A stretch of DNA of 64,000 nt from Arthrobacter jiangjiafuii. GTDB lineage: Bacteria > Actinomycetota > Actinomycetes > Actinomycetales > Micrococcaceae. The translations under genes were made by a program, and so were the position numbers. The stretch's first letter is position 1. Every line of letters begins with the position of its first letter. The stretch is from assembly GCF_018622995.1 (NCBI RefSeq), contig NZ_CP076022.1, positions 2,790,001-2,854,000 on the forward strand. The letters are read 5' to 3'. Below the pieces are notes generated by a model. That model made no database searches, was not told the origin of the DNA, and saw nothing but the letters and a program-made list of their open reading frames with translations. Positions 23,675-36,286 of this stretch are shown here, piece by piece.

Positions 23675-25264
23675 CTACTCCCATTCGATGGTTCCCGGCG
23701 GCTTGGACGTGACGTCCAGGACCACTCGGTTGATTCCATCGACTTCATTGGTAATGCGGTTGGAAATGCGGGCCAGCAGATCGTAGGGCAGGCGGGACCA
23801 GTCAGCGGTCATCGCGTCCTCGCTGGAGACCGGGCGGAGCACGATCGGATGGCCGTAGGTACGGCCGTCACCCTGCACGCCGACACTGCGGACATCGGCC
23901 AGCAGCACCACCGGCATCTGCCAGACGTCGTTATCCAAGCCGGCTGCGGTGAGCTCGGCGCGGGCAATGGCATCGGCACGGCGCAGCAGGTCCAGGCGTT
24001 CCTGGTTGACTTCACCGATGATGCGGATTCCCAGGCCGGGGCCGGGGAACGGCTGGCGTCCCACGATTTCCGCGGGCAGGCCCAGCTGGGCGCCCACGGC
24101 GCGGACTTCGTCCTTGAACAGGGCCCGGAGCGGCTCAACGAGCTCGAACTTCAGGTCCTCGGGAAGACCGCCCACATTGTGGTGGCTCTTGATGTTTGCT
24201 GCACCTTCGCCGCCGCCGGATTCGACGACGTCCGGGTAGAGGGTGCCCTGAACCAGGAAGCGGATCGGCTCGCCGGCGGCAGCAGCCTCGGCCATGATGG
24301 CGCGTTCGGCTTCTTCGAAGGCGCGGATGAACTCCCGGCCGATGATCTTGCGCTTGGTTTCGGGGTCCGTGACGCCGGCCAGGGCTTCAAGGAAGCGCTT
24401 CTGCTCGTTCGCGACGTAGAGGTTGACGCCGGTGGAGGCCACGAAGTCGCGTTCGACCTGCTCGGCTTCCCCTTCACGCAGCAGTCCGTGGTCCACGAAC
24501 ACGCAGGTCAGCTGGTCGCCCACGGCACGCTGTACCAGGGCTGCGGCCACGGCGGAATCGACGCCGCCGGACAGGCCGCAGATCACGCGGGAGTTTCCTA
24601 CCTGCGCACGGATGCGCTCAACCTGCTCCTCGACGATGTTGCCCGTGGTCCAGCTCTTCTCGAGCTTGGCGCCCTTGAAGAGGAAGTTCTCCAGCACGGA
24701 CTGGCCGTGGGCGGAGTGCTTGACTTCGGGGTGCCACTGCACGCCGTAAAGCCGCTTCTCCTCGTTGGCGAAGGCTGCCACGGGGGCACCGGCGGTGGTG
24801 GCCAGCACCTCGAATCCGGGCGGGGCCTCCTGGACGCTGTCGCCGTGGCTCATCCAGGTGTTCTGCTGCTCCGGCGTGCCTTCCAGGATTGAGCGGGCGC
24901 CGCCGACGACGTTGGCGTCGGTGGAGCCATACTCACGCAGGCCGGTCTTGGCGACCTTGCCGCCGAGGGCGTTGGCCATGGCCTGGAAGCCGTAGCAGAT
25001 ACCGAGGACGGGGACGCCGGCCTCGAACAGGCCTTCGCTGACAGCGGGGGCACCTTCCGCGTAGACGCTGGACGGTCCGCCGGAAAGGATAATGGCTGCC
25101 GGGTTCTTCGCCATGATCTGTTCCGTCGTGTAGGTGTGGGGAACCACCTCGGAATAGACATCTGCATCGCGTACCCGGCGGGCAATGAGCTGGGCATACT
25201 GGGCGCCGAAGTCCACAACTAGGACAGGGCGCTCTTCAATGGGTGGGGTCGCGGAATTAGTCAC
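23675..25264 (-). CDS. guaA: GMP synthase (glutamine-hydrolysing)
   Basis: Converts XMP to GMP using glutamine and ATP. A class I glutamine amidotransferase domain (about 15-205) carries the nucleophile in [10 protein letters not shown], and the glutamine site in [10 protein letters not shown]. The ATP-pyrophosphatase domain has the P-loop [13 protein letters not shown], and the dimerisation domain ends with the conserved GTIEWE. The GTG at 25264 gives 529 residues, the family's usual length; the frame continues upstream without conserved sequence. The ribosome site is weak. A strong hairpin follows the stop. Confidence 0.95.
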   Translation of the reverse strand: MTNSATPPIEERPVLVVDFGAQYAQLIARRVRDADVYSEVVPHTYTTEQIMAKNPAAIILSGGPSSVYAEGAPAVSEGLFEAGVPVLGICYGFQAMANALGGKVAKTGLREYGSTDANVVGGARSILEGTPEQQNTWMSHGDSVQEAPPGFEVLATTAGAPVAAFANEEKRLYGVQWHPEVKHSAHGQSVLENFLFKGAKLEKSWTTGNIVEEQVERIRAQVGNSRVICGLSGGVDSAVAAALVQRAVGDQLTCVFVDHGLLREGEAEQVERDFVASTGVNLYVANEQKRFLEALAGVTDPETKRKIIGREFIRAFEEAERAIMAEAAAAGEPIRFLVQGTLYPDVVESGGGEGAANIKSHHNVGGLPEDLKFELVEPLRALFKDEVRAVGAQLGLPAEIVGRQPFPGPGLGIRIIGEVNQERLDLLRRADAIARAELTAAGLDNDVWQMPVVLLADVRSVGVQGDGRTYGHPIVLRPVSSEDAMTADWSRLPYDLLARISNRITNEVDGINRVVLDVTSKPPGTIEWE

Positions 25265-25329
25265 GGTTTCAAGGATAGTCGCCGGAGCAACCGCCCTGCA
25301 CATCGTGCCGCTTCCGGACCCGGCGCCGG

Positions 25330-25803
25330 TCAGTACCGCTTGGCAGCTTCGGGGTGCGCTGCGAGCTCCGCCAGGACCTGCTTATGTGTGCGCGATTCCA
25401 CAATGAAGGACAGGAAGGGAATGACGCCGCCCAGGGCAATCAGGATGAACTTCGAGAACGGCCACCGCATCAGCTGCCACAACCGGAAATCGGCCAGCAG
25501 GTAGACCACGTACAGCCAGCCGTGCGCGATGAGCACTCCGGTGAACAGGTTCAGCGGGCCCACGGAAATCTCTTCAATCTTCATGCCGTACTTGAGGATC
25601 ATTTCGATGCACAGCAGCAGCAGGAACACGCCCGTGACATAGGACGAGACCTTGTAGAACGCCAGGGCCGAGCGGATCTGGGCATGGGTGCCGCCGAACC
25701 GCCGCTTCTTCTTCCGCGGCTTTCCGCCGGGCGCCTGGGACCGGGGTGCAGGGGAACCGGGCGCCGGGTTGGCTGATGTGGGGGCGGGTGCGGGATCGCT
25801 CAC
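25330..25803 (-). CDS. DUF3817 membrane protein
   Basis: 157 residues. A 35-residue Pro/Ala-rich and then Lys/Arg-rich N-terminus is followed by three hydrophobic segments (about 50-70, 84-104, 118-136) of the DUF3817 type ([20 protein letters not shown] and [13 protein letters not shown]). Function is unknown. The family commonly sits between SURF1 and guaA in Micrococcaceae, as here. The ATG overlaps the SURF1 stop by ATGA, so the two are co-translated. Confidence 0.8.
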   Translation of the reverse strand: MSDPAPAPTSANPAPGSPAPRSQAPGGKPRKKKRRFGGTHAQIRSALAFYKVSSYVTGVFLLLLCIEMILKYGMKIEEISVGPLNLFTGVLIAHGWLYVVYLLADFRLWQLMRWPFSKFILIALGGVIPFLSFIVESRTHKQVLAELAAHPEAAKRY

Positions 25804-26618
25804 TTGTTTACCTCACTGCTGGGGGCCGGACCGGCGGGAAGACCGCCGTCGTCGTCGTCTTCATCATCGTCGTAGTACTCGTCGTCGTCCTCGAGGGATC
25901 GGCGGTAGGCATCGGCGACCAGGCGCCACCAAAGGAACACCGAGAACCCGGCGAAGACCACCCACTCAAGGGCATAAAAAATGTTCATCCAGTTCACGGT
26001 GGTTTCCTGCGGCTGGGCGCCGACGTCCACCACCCGCATCCCACCGCTGTTGGCCGCTTCACCGTTGACGGTGATCTCGTCGGCCGTGACGAAGGCGGCA
26101 TAACCGGGGGTGTCCCAGACGTTGATCAGCTCGGAGCTGGCCAGGCTGGGCAGGATGCCGTCCGCGGCGGGTTCCGGAAGGGGGGCTTCCGGTGGCAGCA
26201 GGCGCCCGACGACGTCGACCTGCCCCTCCGGGGCGGGCGCAAGGTCTGCGGGGTCGGCGATCCAGCCCCGGACTACGGGCATGACTGCGCCGTCAGGTGC
26301 GCCGTCGACGGCCAGTGCCGTGACCACCCAGTAGCCTTCGTCGCCGTCGTACAGCCGGTTGTCGATCAGCACCGTGTCTTCGGCGCGGAAAGTCCCGGTC
26401 ATGGAGACCATCTGGTCCGCTGTGGTTCCGTACAGTTCCACGCCGGGCGTGAAGACCTCGGTCAGCGGACGGACCTCTTCGGTGGCGGAAGAGGACGGCG
26501 GGAGGTCGCTTTCCGCGGTCGAAAACTGCCATTGGCTCAAGAAGACAAAGACCGTGGAGATCGCCAGGGCAAAAAGCAGGCCGGCGATCCAGCGGGGTTG
26601 CAGGGCAGTTTTCAGCAC
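25800..26618 (-). CDS. SURF1-family cytochrome oxidase assembly protein
   Basis: 272 residues. TM segments lie near each end (about 8-28 and 212-232), flanking an extracytoplasmic SURF1 domain with the SQWQFSTAE, GTFRAEDTVLIDNRL, YWVVTALAV, VRGWI and NWMNIFYALEWVVFAGFSVFLWW landmarks. SURF1 supports haem insertion into aa3-type cytochrome c oxidase. The cytoplasmic C-terminus ends in a poly-acidic stretch (EDDDEYYDDDEDDDDGG) encoded by a GTC/ATC trinucleotide run on the plus strand. DUF3817 overlaps its stop. Confidence 0.85.
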   Translation of the reverse strand: MLKTALQPRWIAGLLFALAISTVFVFLSQWQFSTAESDLPPSSSATEEVRPLTEVFTPGVELYGTTADQMVSMTGTFRAEDTVLIDNRLYDGDEGYWVVTALAVDGAPDGAVMPVVRGWIADPADLAPAPEGQVDVVGRLLPPEAPLPEPAADGILPSLASSELINVWDTPGYAAFVTADEITVNGEAANSGGMRVVDVGAQPQETTVNWMNIFYALEWVVFAGFSVFLWWRLVADAYRRSLEDDDEYYDDDEDDDDGGLPAGPAPSSEVNK

Positions 26619-26688
26619 GGCTTAACCGTACGTCCTGAGCAGGGGGAACGCCCAATGGCTGCCGGTCACGAGGCGGATCCGGACCTCT

Positions 26689-27186
26689 TCAGTGCTCAAA
26701 GAACACCAGTGAGGAATTGATCAGTTCCGCGATCACTTCGGCGTCGCCGGCCCGGCGCAGCGAGTCCCGGAAAGCAGGCCGGAACAAGGACCGCGCCAGG
26801 GTGGCCAGGACTTCGAGATGCTCGGAAAAGGCCCCTGCCGGTGTCGCTATGAGAAGAATCACGGTGGCCGGCCCGTCGGAGGCACCAAAATCGATGCTGT
26901 GGCCGTACCGGGTGATCCCCACGCCGATGGACGTTTCGGTGACGTACTGGCTGCGCGCGTGCGGAACGCCTATTCCTCCAGGCAGGCCGGTGGCCATCTG
27001 GTGTTCACGGGCATTGACCTGCTCCAGGAACGCGTCAACATCCCGGATCCTTCCCTGCCGGTACATCCGCTGCGCGAGCTGGGCAGCGGCATCGTAACGG
27101 TCAACGGCCTCCATATCGAGGATGACCATCTCCGGCGTCGTGAGGATTGCGCCCTTCTCGTTGAGCGTCAGTCCAGGGTCCGTCAA
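26689..27186 (-). CDS. PTS system EIIA component, fructose/mannitol (PtsN) type
   Basis: 165-residue stand-alone EIIA domain. The phosphorylated histidine is H76 in GGIGVPHARSQYV, with AREHQMATGLPGG before it and the usual VILLIATPAGAFSEHLEVLATLA helix after. No EIIB or EIIC is encoded nearby. It follows glpD by 14 bp on the same strand, so it is probably co-transcribed and may regulate glycerol use rather than transport a sugar. The TTG start at 27186 has AGGA about 5 bp upstream. Confidence 0.85.
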   Translation of the reverse strand: MTDPGLTLNEKGAILTTPEMVILDMEAVDRYDAAAQLAQRMYRQGRIRDVDAFLEQVNAREHQMATGLPGGIGVPHARSQYVTETSIGVGITRYGHSIDFGASDGPATVILLIATPAGAFSEHLEVLATLARSLFRPAFRDSLRRAGDAEVIAELINSSLVFFEH

Positions 27187-27200
27187 AGTCCTGTACCGCC

Positions 27201-28928
27201 TCAGGTCAGCGGCGCAATGTCGTGCGCCTTCAACCGTGCCGCATCCGCCGAGATGTCATCGGGCTGTTCCTGGCTTAGGCGCTCGGCCTCAACCCGTGCC
27301 TCGTAGTAGGCCACTTCCTTCAACACCCGCTCCGCATCCCAGTTCAGAACAGGTGCCATGAGTTCGGCCACCACCGGGGCAGCGGACACCCCACGGTCCC
27401 AGGACTCGATCGAAATGCGGGTGCGGCGGGCCAGGACGTCTTCCACATGGCGTGCGCCCTCGGCGGTAGCGGCGTAGACGACCTCCGCCCGCAAATAGTC
27501 GTCTGCTCCGGGCAGCGGCTCCCCCAGTTCCGGGTTTGCCCGGATCAGCTCCAGGACGTCGGTGGCCAGCGACCCGTACCGGTTCAACAGGTGCTCCACC
27601 CGTGCCACGTGCACTCCGTAGCGCTCGGCGGTGCGGTGGCGCAGGTTCCAGGCCGCTTTGTAGCCTTCGGCTCCCAGCAGGGGAATGGTGGAGGTGCAGC
27701 TCTCGGGTACCTTCCCGTCCAGGGCGCGGGCTGCCTCGTCGACGGCGTCCTTGGCCATGACCCGGTAGGTGGTCCATTTGCCGCCGGCAACAACCACCAG
27801 TCCCGGAACCGGGTGGGCGACAACATGTTCGCGGGAGAGCTTGGCGGTGGAGTCGTTTTCGCCGGCGAGCAGCGGCCGCAGGCCGGCATAGACGCCCTCG
27901 ACGTCTTCACGGGTCAGCGGCGTCTTGAGCACCAGGTTGACGTGTTCCAGCAGGTAATCGATGTCAGCCGACGTTGCAGCGGGGTGGGCCTTGTCCAGGT
28001 TCCAGTCGGTATCGGTGGTTCCCACAATCCAGTGCCGGCCCCACGGGATGACGAACAGCACGGACTTCTCGGTGCGCAGGATCATGCCCACGGTGGACTG
28101 GATCCGGTCCCGGGGCACCACCAGGTGCACTCCCTTGGAGGCACGGACCTTCAGCTGGCCCCGGTCCGTCACCATGGCCTGGGTTTCATCGGTCCAGACG
28201 CCGGTGGCGTTGACCACCTGGCGGGCGAAGACATCGAATTCCGCTCCGGATTCCTGGTCCTTGACCCGCGCACCGACGACGCGTTCACCTTCACGCAGGA
28301 AATCCACCACTGACACCCGGTTGGCGACGGTGGCTCCGTAATGGGCAGAGGTGCGGGCCATCGTGGCCACATACCGGGCGTCATCCACCTGGGCATCGTA
28401 GTAGCGGATGGAGCCGATCATGGCGTCATCCTTCAGGCTGGGCGCTGCCCGCAGGGTCGCCTTCCGGCTCAGGTGCTTGTGCATCGGCACGCCGCGGGAG
28501 TTGCCCGAGGTCAGCCCCATGGTGTCGTAGAGCAGGATCCCGGCGCCCACGTAGGGCCGCTCGTAGAACCGGTGGGTCAGCGGGTAGAGGAACGGAACCG
28601 GCTTCACGAGGTGCGGGGCGATCCGCTGGATCAGCAGGCCGCGTTCCTTCAGGGCTTCGGACACCAGCGCGAAGTCCAGCATTTCCAGGTAGCGCAGCCC
28701 GCCGTGGATGAGTTTGGAGGAGCGCGATGAGGTGCCGGAGGCCCAGTCGCGGGCCTCCACCATGCCCACCTTCAGCCCGCGGGTCACCGCGTCCAGAGCC
28801 GCGCCGGTGCCGACGACGCCGCCTCCGACAATCAGGATGTCCAGTTCCTGGCCGGGTTCCGCAGTGGAGCGCAGTTGGGCCAGGGCATCCTGGCGGTATT
28901 CCGGACTGAGTGCATCGTTGCTCATCAT
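27201..28928 (-). CDS. glpD: glycerol-3-phosphate dehydrogenase (FAD, aerobic)
   Basis: Membrane-associated flavoenzyme oxidising sn-glycerol 3-phosphate to DHAP and feeding electrons to quinone. The 575 residues have the dinucleotide-binding motif ILIVGGGVVGTGAALDAVTRG, then VEARDWASGTSSRSSKLIHGGLRYLE, the central FAD/G3P domain, and the C-terminal helical cap domain (DAO_C, from about 410). I use the ATG at 28928, 6 bp after GGAAG; a GTG one codon upstream is possible. A PTS EIIA gene follows directly. Confidence 0.95.
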   Translation of the reverse strand: MMSNDALSPEYRQDALAQLRSTAEPGQELDILIVGGGVVGTGAALDAVTRGLKVGMVEARDWASGTSSRSSKLIHGGLRYLEMLDFALVSEALKERGLLIQRIAPHLVKPVPFLYPLTHRFYERPYVGAGILLYDTMGLTSGNSRGVPMHKHLSRKATLRAAPSLKDDAMIGSIRYYDAQVDDARYVATMARTSAHYGATVANRVSVVDFLREGERVVGARVKDQESGAEFDVFARQVVNATGVWTDETQAMVTDRGQLKVRASKGVHLVVPRDRIQSTVGMILRTEKSVLFVIPWGRHWIVGTTDTDWNLDKAHPAATSADIDYLLEHVNLVLKTPLTREDVEGVYAGLRPLLAGENDSTAKLSREHVVAHPVPGLVVVAGGKWTTYRVMAKDAVDEAARALDGKVPESCTSTIPLLGAEGYKAAWNLRHRTAERYGVHVARVEHLLNRYGSLATDVLELIRANPELGEPLPGADDYLRAEVVYAATAEGARHVEDVLARRTRISIESWDRGVSAAPVVAELMAPVLNWDAERVLKEVAYYEARVEAERLSQEQPDDISADAARLKAHDIAPLT

Positions 28929-28980
28929 CACAGACTTCCTTTCCTGCCGGTGCAGCCTATCTGCGCCCCACTCTAGGCAA

Positions 28981-30120
28981 CTACATGTTGGATAGGTAGG
29001 GCGAGACCAGGACCTCGATGCGCTGGAAGGCCTTCACATCCGAATATCCGGTGGTGGCCATGGCCCGGCGCAGGGCGCCCATCAGGTTCGATGTTCCGTT
29101 GGTGTGGTGCGAGGGGCCCCAGAGGACTTCCTCCAGCGGCCCTACAGTGTCCAGGCGGACCCTGTCGCCGCGCGGAAGTTCGCTGTGGTGCGCTTCCTGG
29201 CCCCAGTGCCAGCCCTGGCCCGGGGCTTCCTCGGCGCGGGCAAGGGCGGAACCCAGCATGACGGCGTCGGCGCCCATGGCGATGGCCTTGACGATGTCTC
29301 CGCTGGTTCCCATGCCGCCGTCTGCGATCACGTGTACGTAACGGCCGCCCGACTCATCCATGTAGTCGCGGCGTGCTTCGGCGATGTCGGCGATGGCCGT
29401 GGCCATCGGCGCGTGGATGCCGAGCGCGCGGCGGGTGGTGGTGGTCGCTCCCCCGCCGAAGCCCACCAGCACGCCGGCTGCGCCGGTGCGCATCAGGTGC
29501 AGGGCAGGGGTGTAGCCGGCGGCTCCGCCAACGATGACCGGCACATCGAGTTCGTAGATGAACTGCTTCAGGTTCAGCGGCTCGACCGTCTTGGAGACGT
29601 GCTCGGCCGAAACAGTGGTGCCGCGGATGACAAAGATGTCGACGCCGGCGGCGAGGACCGTCTTGTAGAACTCCTGGGTGCGCTGCGGGGTGAGGGATCC
29701 GGCAACGGTGACACCGGCGTCGCGCATCTCGGCCAGCCGGGAGGTGATCAGCTCCGCTTTGATTGGCGCGTCGTAGATTTCCTGGAGCCGGCGGGTGGCG
29801 GCGGGGTTGAAGTTCTCTTCGCTCAGGACCGCGATTTCGTCCAGCAGCGGCTGCGGATCCTCGTAGCGGGTCCACAGGCCCTCAAGGTTCAGCACGCCCA
29901 GTCCGCCCAGGCGGCCCAGGGCGATTGCGGTGGCCGGGGACATGACCGAGTCCATGGGCGCGCCCATGACCGGCATGGCAAACTGATACGCATCTATCTG
30001 CCAGTTGATCGAAACATCCTGCGGGTCCCGGGTACGCCGGGACGGCACAATCGCCACATCATCGAGGGAGTAGGCTCGGCGCCCACGCTTGCCACGGCCA
30101 ATTTCAATCTCGTTACTCAC
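28981..30120 (-). CDS. guaB3: GuaB3-family IMP dehydrogenase-related protein
   Basis: 379 residues, an IMPDH-fold TIM barrel without CBS domains. The flap/active-site loop reads VGFGGGATTTTRRALGI, where true IMPDH has GSICTT: the catalytic cysteine is replaced by T227. Other landmarks are IADGGMGTSGDIVKAIAMGADAVMLGS and the C-terminal MGALRRAMATTGYSDVKAFQ. Cyanobacterial GuaB3 has been shown to be a GMP reductase; whether actinobacterial GuaB3 without the cysteine has that activity is open. The GTG start at 30120 has GGGG upstream. It lies 110 bp downstream of guaB, which is on the same strand. Confidence 0.9.
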   Translation of the reverse strand: MSNEIEIGRGKRGRRAYSLDDVAIVPSRRTRDPQDVSINWQIDAYQFAMPVMGAPMDSVMSPATAIALGRLGGLGVLNLEGLWTRYEDPQPLLDEIAVLSEENFNPAATRRLQEIYDAPIKAELITSRLAEMRDAGVTVAGSLTPQRTQEFYKTVLAAGVDIFVIRGTTVSAEHVSKTVEPLNLKQFIYELDVPVIVGGAAGYTPALHLMRTGAAGVLVGFGGGATTTTRRALGIHAPMATAIADIAEARRDYMDESGGRYVHVIADGGMGTSGDIVKAIAMGADAVMLGSALARAEEAPGQGWHWGQEAHHSELPRGDRVRLDTVGPLEEVLWGPSHHTNGTSNLMGALRRAMATTGYSDVKAFQRIEVLVSPYLSNM

Positions 30121-30229
30121 ACCCCTAGGTTATCGCAGCCACGCACCGGCGCTTAAAGCGGCAGCGGCCGCCTCCCGTCAGGGTGGCGGCCGCTGCGTGG
30201 CGCGGAGCTGTGGATCCGGTGTCGGAACC

Positions 30230-31822
<1,593 letters not shown>

Positions 31823-31845
31823 CTAAAACGAAAGCCTCCGGGTCC

Positions 31846-33906
31846 CTATTCCAACAATTCGTTGGTGGTGGCGCTCACAGCTGTTCCCTCCCAGCCTGTC
31901 GCCGCGAGAATCCGTCGGGCGAGGACGCCGGTGGTGGTCTCGAGGTAGGTGCGGCTCAGGTGGTCGTGGTCCATGTAGACGAAGGTGTTGCCGATGATGC
32001 CCGGGCATTCCTGGGCGGTGCAGAGCTGGTCGGTCATATCCAGGGTGTGGATCCCGGGGGTCGCGGCGAGTGCATCCAGCGGTGAGACGGCGGCCAGGAG
32101 CTGGGTGCGCGGCAGGGTGCACGCCGTGGTGTCGAGGTTGTTGGCGTCCAGGCACTTGACCATGTCGAAGTCGAAGCGGGGGTTGTCCCGCATGGCAAGC
32201 ACGTCGATTCCGGCAGCAGTGAAGGGGGCAACCCCTGCCTCGTAGCCGTCGGCCAGGGTTTCCTCCGCCGAGCTGGGCTTGGAGACGGATGCGACCGTGA
32301 AGACAGCGTCGGGAACCGTTTGCTGCACGTAGTCGGAGGAGGCCGCGTTGAACGCGTTGCATTCCTCGCTGCGGCTTTCGGCGGCGGCGCCGTAGCGGCA
32401 GCCCGGCTTGAGCAGCGCCACGAGGTGCCAGTTGTTCGCCTTGGCCACCGGGCCCAGGGCGGACAGCCACTGCTGGGCATGGGAGTCCCCGAGCACCACG
32501 ATGCTCTTGACGGCCCCTTCGGCGGAACCGATCCGCAGGCAGCCGGCCAGCAGCGGGTCCTCCGGCAGGTAGGCCTCTTCGCAGGCGCCGTCGGTTTTCG
32601 CCCACTCGGCGCCCATGCCGGTTGAGGAGGGCTTCACCACGGCGTCGGTGGAACCGGCATATTCAAAGCCGGGGTCGAGGGCCAGCGCGCCGGGATTGTC
32701 CATCACGGTCTGCAGCCGCACGGCCTGCTCCTGGCTGCGGACGCCGGCCTGCCAGCCGGCCAGCGGCGCAGCGACCAGGGCCAGGGACGCGGCGACGACG
32801 ACGGCGGTGCGCCACGGTGCCGTATTGGGCCAGGACCAGCGGCTCATTGGGTTCTCCACCAGCGAGGTGGTGAGCACGGCCAGGACGCAGGAGAGCGCGA
32901 TGACGACGGCGCCGTCCAGCAGTCCGGCGTTTTCCTTCCCGGCGGTGACCAGCCAGAGCACGAGGACCGGCCAGTGCCACAGGTACAGCGCGTAGGAGTT
33001 GTTCCCCATGGCCACCAGCGGCTTGGAGGAGAGGAAGCGGTCCGCGCCGGCCCGGCTGCCGGTGTCTCCGGCGGTGATGATCAGGGCCGCGGCCAGCGTG
33101 GGCCACAGCGCCATGTAGCCGGGGAACTGCTGCTGCACCTGCAGGAGGACTCCGCAGCTGAGCATCGCAGCAACACCGATCCACCCCATGATGATGCGCG
33201 GGATCCGGCCAAAGCGCAGATACGGCAGGGCCAAGGCCAGCAGCGAGCCGAGAGCGAACTCCCACAGGCGGGTCCGGGTGTCGAAGTAGGCATATCCCTG
33301 GTTCACGGCCGTCTGCCAGATGGAAAAGGCCAGCGAGCACAGGAAGACCGCTCCGAAGACTCCGAGCAGGACATGCCGGTAGCGCAGCCGCAGCCGGTTG
33401 GCCGCGAAGGCGGCACCGGCGAAGATCAGCGGCCAGAGGATGAAGACCTGTCCCTGGACGGAGAGGGACCAGAAGTGCTGCAGCGGGCTGGCCGCACTGT
33501 TGTCCCGGGCGTAGTAGTCCACTGAGCTGTTGGCCAGGGTCCAGTTCTGCACGTAGAACAGCGAGGACCAGACCTGCCGGAAAATCCCGGCCCAGTCACT
33601 CTTGGGCAGCAGCCACGCGCTGGCGGCAAGCACAGCCAGCAGGACAACCACCGCGGCGGGCAGCAGGCCCTTGAAGCGGTGAAGCCAGTAGCGGCCCAGT
33701 GCCAGCGGCGCCCCGGCTTCGACCTTGCGCACAAAGGAGCCGGTCAGCAGGAAAGCGGAGATCAGGAGGAAGATGTCCACACCGCCGGAGACCCGGCCCA
33801 GCCAGACGTGGTAGAGCACCACCAGCACTACGGCCAGGGCGCGCAGGCCCTGGACTTCGGGCCGGTAGCGCCGCTGGTGCGGAGCCGAAACCACGTTAGA
33901 ACTCAA
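31846..33906 (-). CDS. OafA/YrhL-type membrane acyltransferase with C-terminal SGNH domain
   Basis: 686 residues. An acyltransferase-3 domain with about 10 TM segments (1-360) starts RYRPEVQGLRALAVVLVVLYHVW, the conserved R and H of the family. A periplasmic SGNH-hydrolase-like domain follows (about 430-686), with GDSHAQQW and the catalytic DHDHLS near the end. Such proteins O-acetylate cell-surface polysaccharides or peptidoglycan. I choose the TTG at 33906 (GAGGAAG 10 bp upstream); the open frame extends to 34050 without conserved sequence. A GTG further in is possible. Confidence 0.85.
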   Translation of the reverse strand: MSSNVVSAPHQRRYRPEVQGLRALAVVLVVLYHVWLGRVSGGVDIFLLISAFLLTGSFVRKVEAGAPLALGRYWLHRFKGLLPAAVVVLLAVLAASAWLLPKSDWAGIFRQVWSSLFYVQNWTLANSSVDYYARDNSAASPLQHFWSLSVQGQVFILWPLIFAGAAFAANRLRLRYRHVLLGVFGAVFLCSLAFSIWQTAVNQGYAYFDTRTRLWEFALGSLLALALPYLRFGRIPRIIMGWIGVAAMLSCGVLLQVQQQFPGYMALWPTLAAALIITAGDTGSRAGADRFLSSKPLVAMGNNSYALYLWHWPVLVLWLVTAGKENAGLLDGAVVIALSCVLAVLTTSLVENPMSRWSWPNTAPWRTAVVVAASLALVAAPLAGWQAGVRSQEQAVRLQTVMDNPGALALDPGFEYAGSTDAVVKPSSTGMGAEWAKTDGACEEAYLPEDPLLAGCLRIGSAEGAVKSIVVLGDSHAQQWLSALGPVAKANNWHLVALLKPGCRYGAAAESRSEECNAFNAASSDYVQQTVPDAVFTVASVSKPSSAEETLADGYEAGVAPFTAAGIDVLAMRDNPRFDFDMVKCLDANNLDTTACTLPRTQLLAAVSPLDALAATPGIHTLDMTDQLCTAQECPGIIGNTFVYMDHDHLSRTYLETTTGVLARRILAATGWEGTAVSATTNELLE

Positions 33907-34018
33907 AATAATTAGAACTTCCTCTGATCCGAAATACCGTTGAAGTTTACAGTTCAAACAACAGGGCACCGGCCGCGGTGTTTCTCCGGGGCGGGGATCC
34001 GGCGGTCTCCGGACAGCA

Positions 34019-34066
34019 AAAAGCCCCGGATCCGGTGCGGATTTCCACACTGGATCCGGGGCTTTT
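34019..34066 (-). terminator. groL intrinsic terminator
   Basis: AAAAGCCCCGGATCC (34019-34033) pairs with GGATCCGGGGCTTTT (34052-34066) over 15 bp, starting 8 bp after the groL stop. The minus-strand side ends in a run of T. It may also act bidirectionally. Confidence 0.92.
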
Positions 34067-34073
34067 ACGGCAC

Positions 34074-36061
<1,988 letters not shown>

Positions 36062-36151
36062 TCGGGCTCTCCTTTGCGTAGTTACTAACGGATGGGGCCG
36101 TCGGTAGGCGCTGGCCGTCGTCGCGGTGCCGGATGGCGCTTCCCTCAGGAA

Positions 36152-36178
36152 TTAGCACCCTCACTTGGAGAGTGCTAG
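36152..36178 (-). promoter_or_regulatory. CIRCE operator 1 (proximal) for groS-groL
   Basis: TTAGCACCC (36152-36160), nine bases, GAGTGCTAG (36170-36178). Compared with TTAGCACTC-N9-GAGTGCTAA it matches 16 of 18 arm positions. Being nearest groS, it lies just downstream of the predicted -10. Confidence 0.85.
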
Positions 36179-36183
36179 CTCCG

Positions 36184-36212
36184 ACTTTATGCAACGGTTA
36201 GCACTCGGTCAA
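36184..36212 (-). promoter_or_regulatory. groS promoter placed between and within the CIRCE sites
   Basis: On the minus strand, -35 TTGACC (36207-36212, inside the spacer of the distal CIRCE) and -10 TAAAGT (36184-36189, between the two CIRCE elements) are separated by 17 bp. HrcA bound at either site would block RNA polymerase. Confidence 0.65.
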
Positions 36213-36224
36213 GGCGAGTGCCAA
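36198..36224 (-). promoter_or_regulatory. CIRCE operator 2 (distal) for groS-groL
   Basis: TTAGCACTC (36198-36206), nine bases, GAGTGCCAA (36216-36224), matching 17 of 18 arm positions. It lies 19 bp upstream of the proximal CIRCE and contains the -35 box in its spacer. Confidence 0.9.
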
Positions 36225-36286
36225 CAATCCTTTTTTGGGCTACCTGCTCCGGGAAGTTCTTTTGTTGCCTTCGTCATGCTTCCAAG

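Noticed and set aside
23453-24892. A 479-codon plus-strand open frame opposite guaA.
   Set aside because: GuaA is complete on the minus strand; the opposite frame has no recognisable motif and crosses the guaA terminator.
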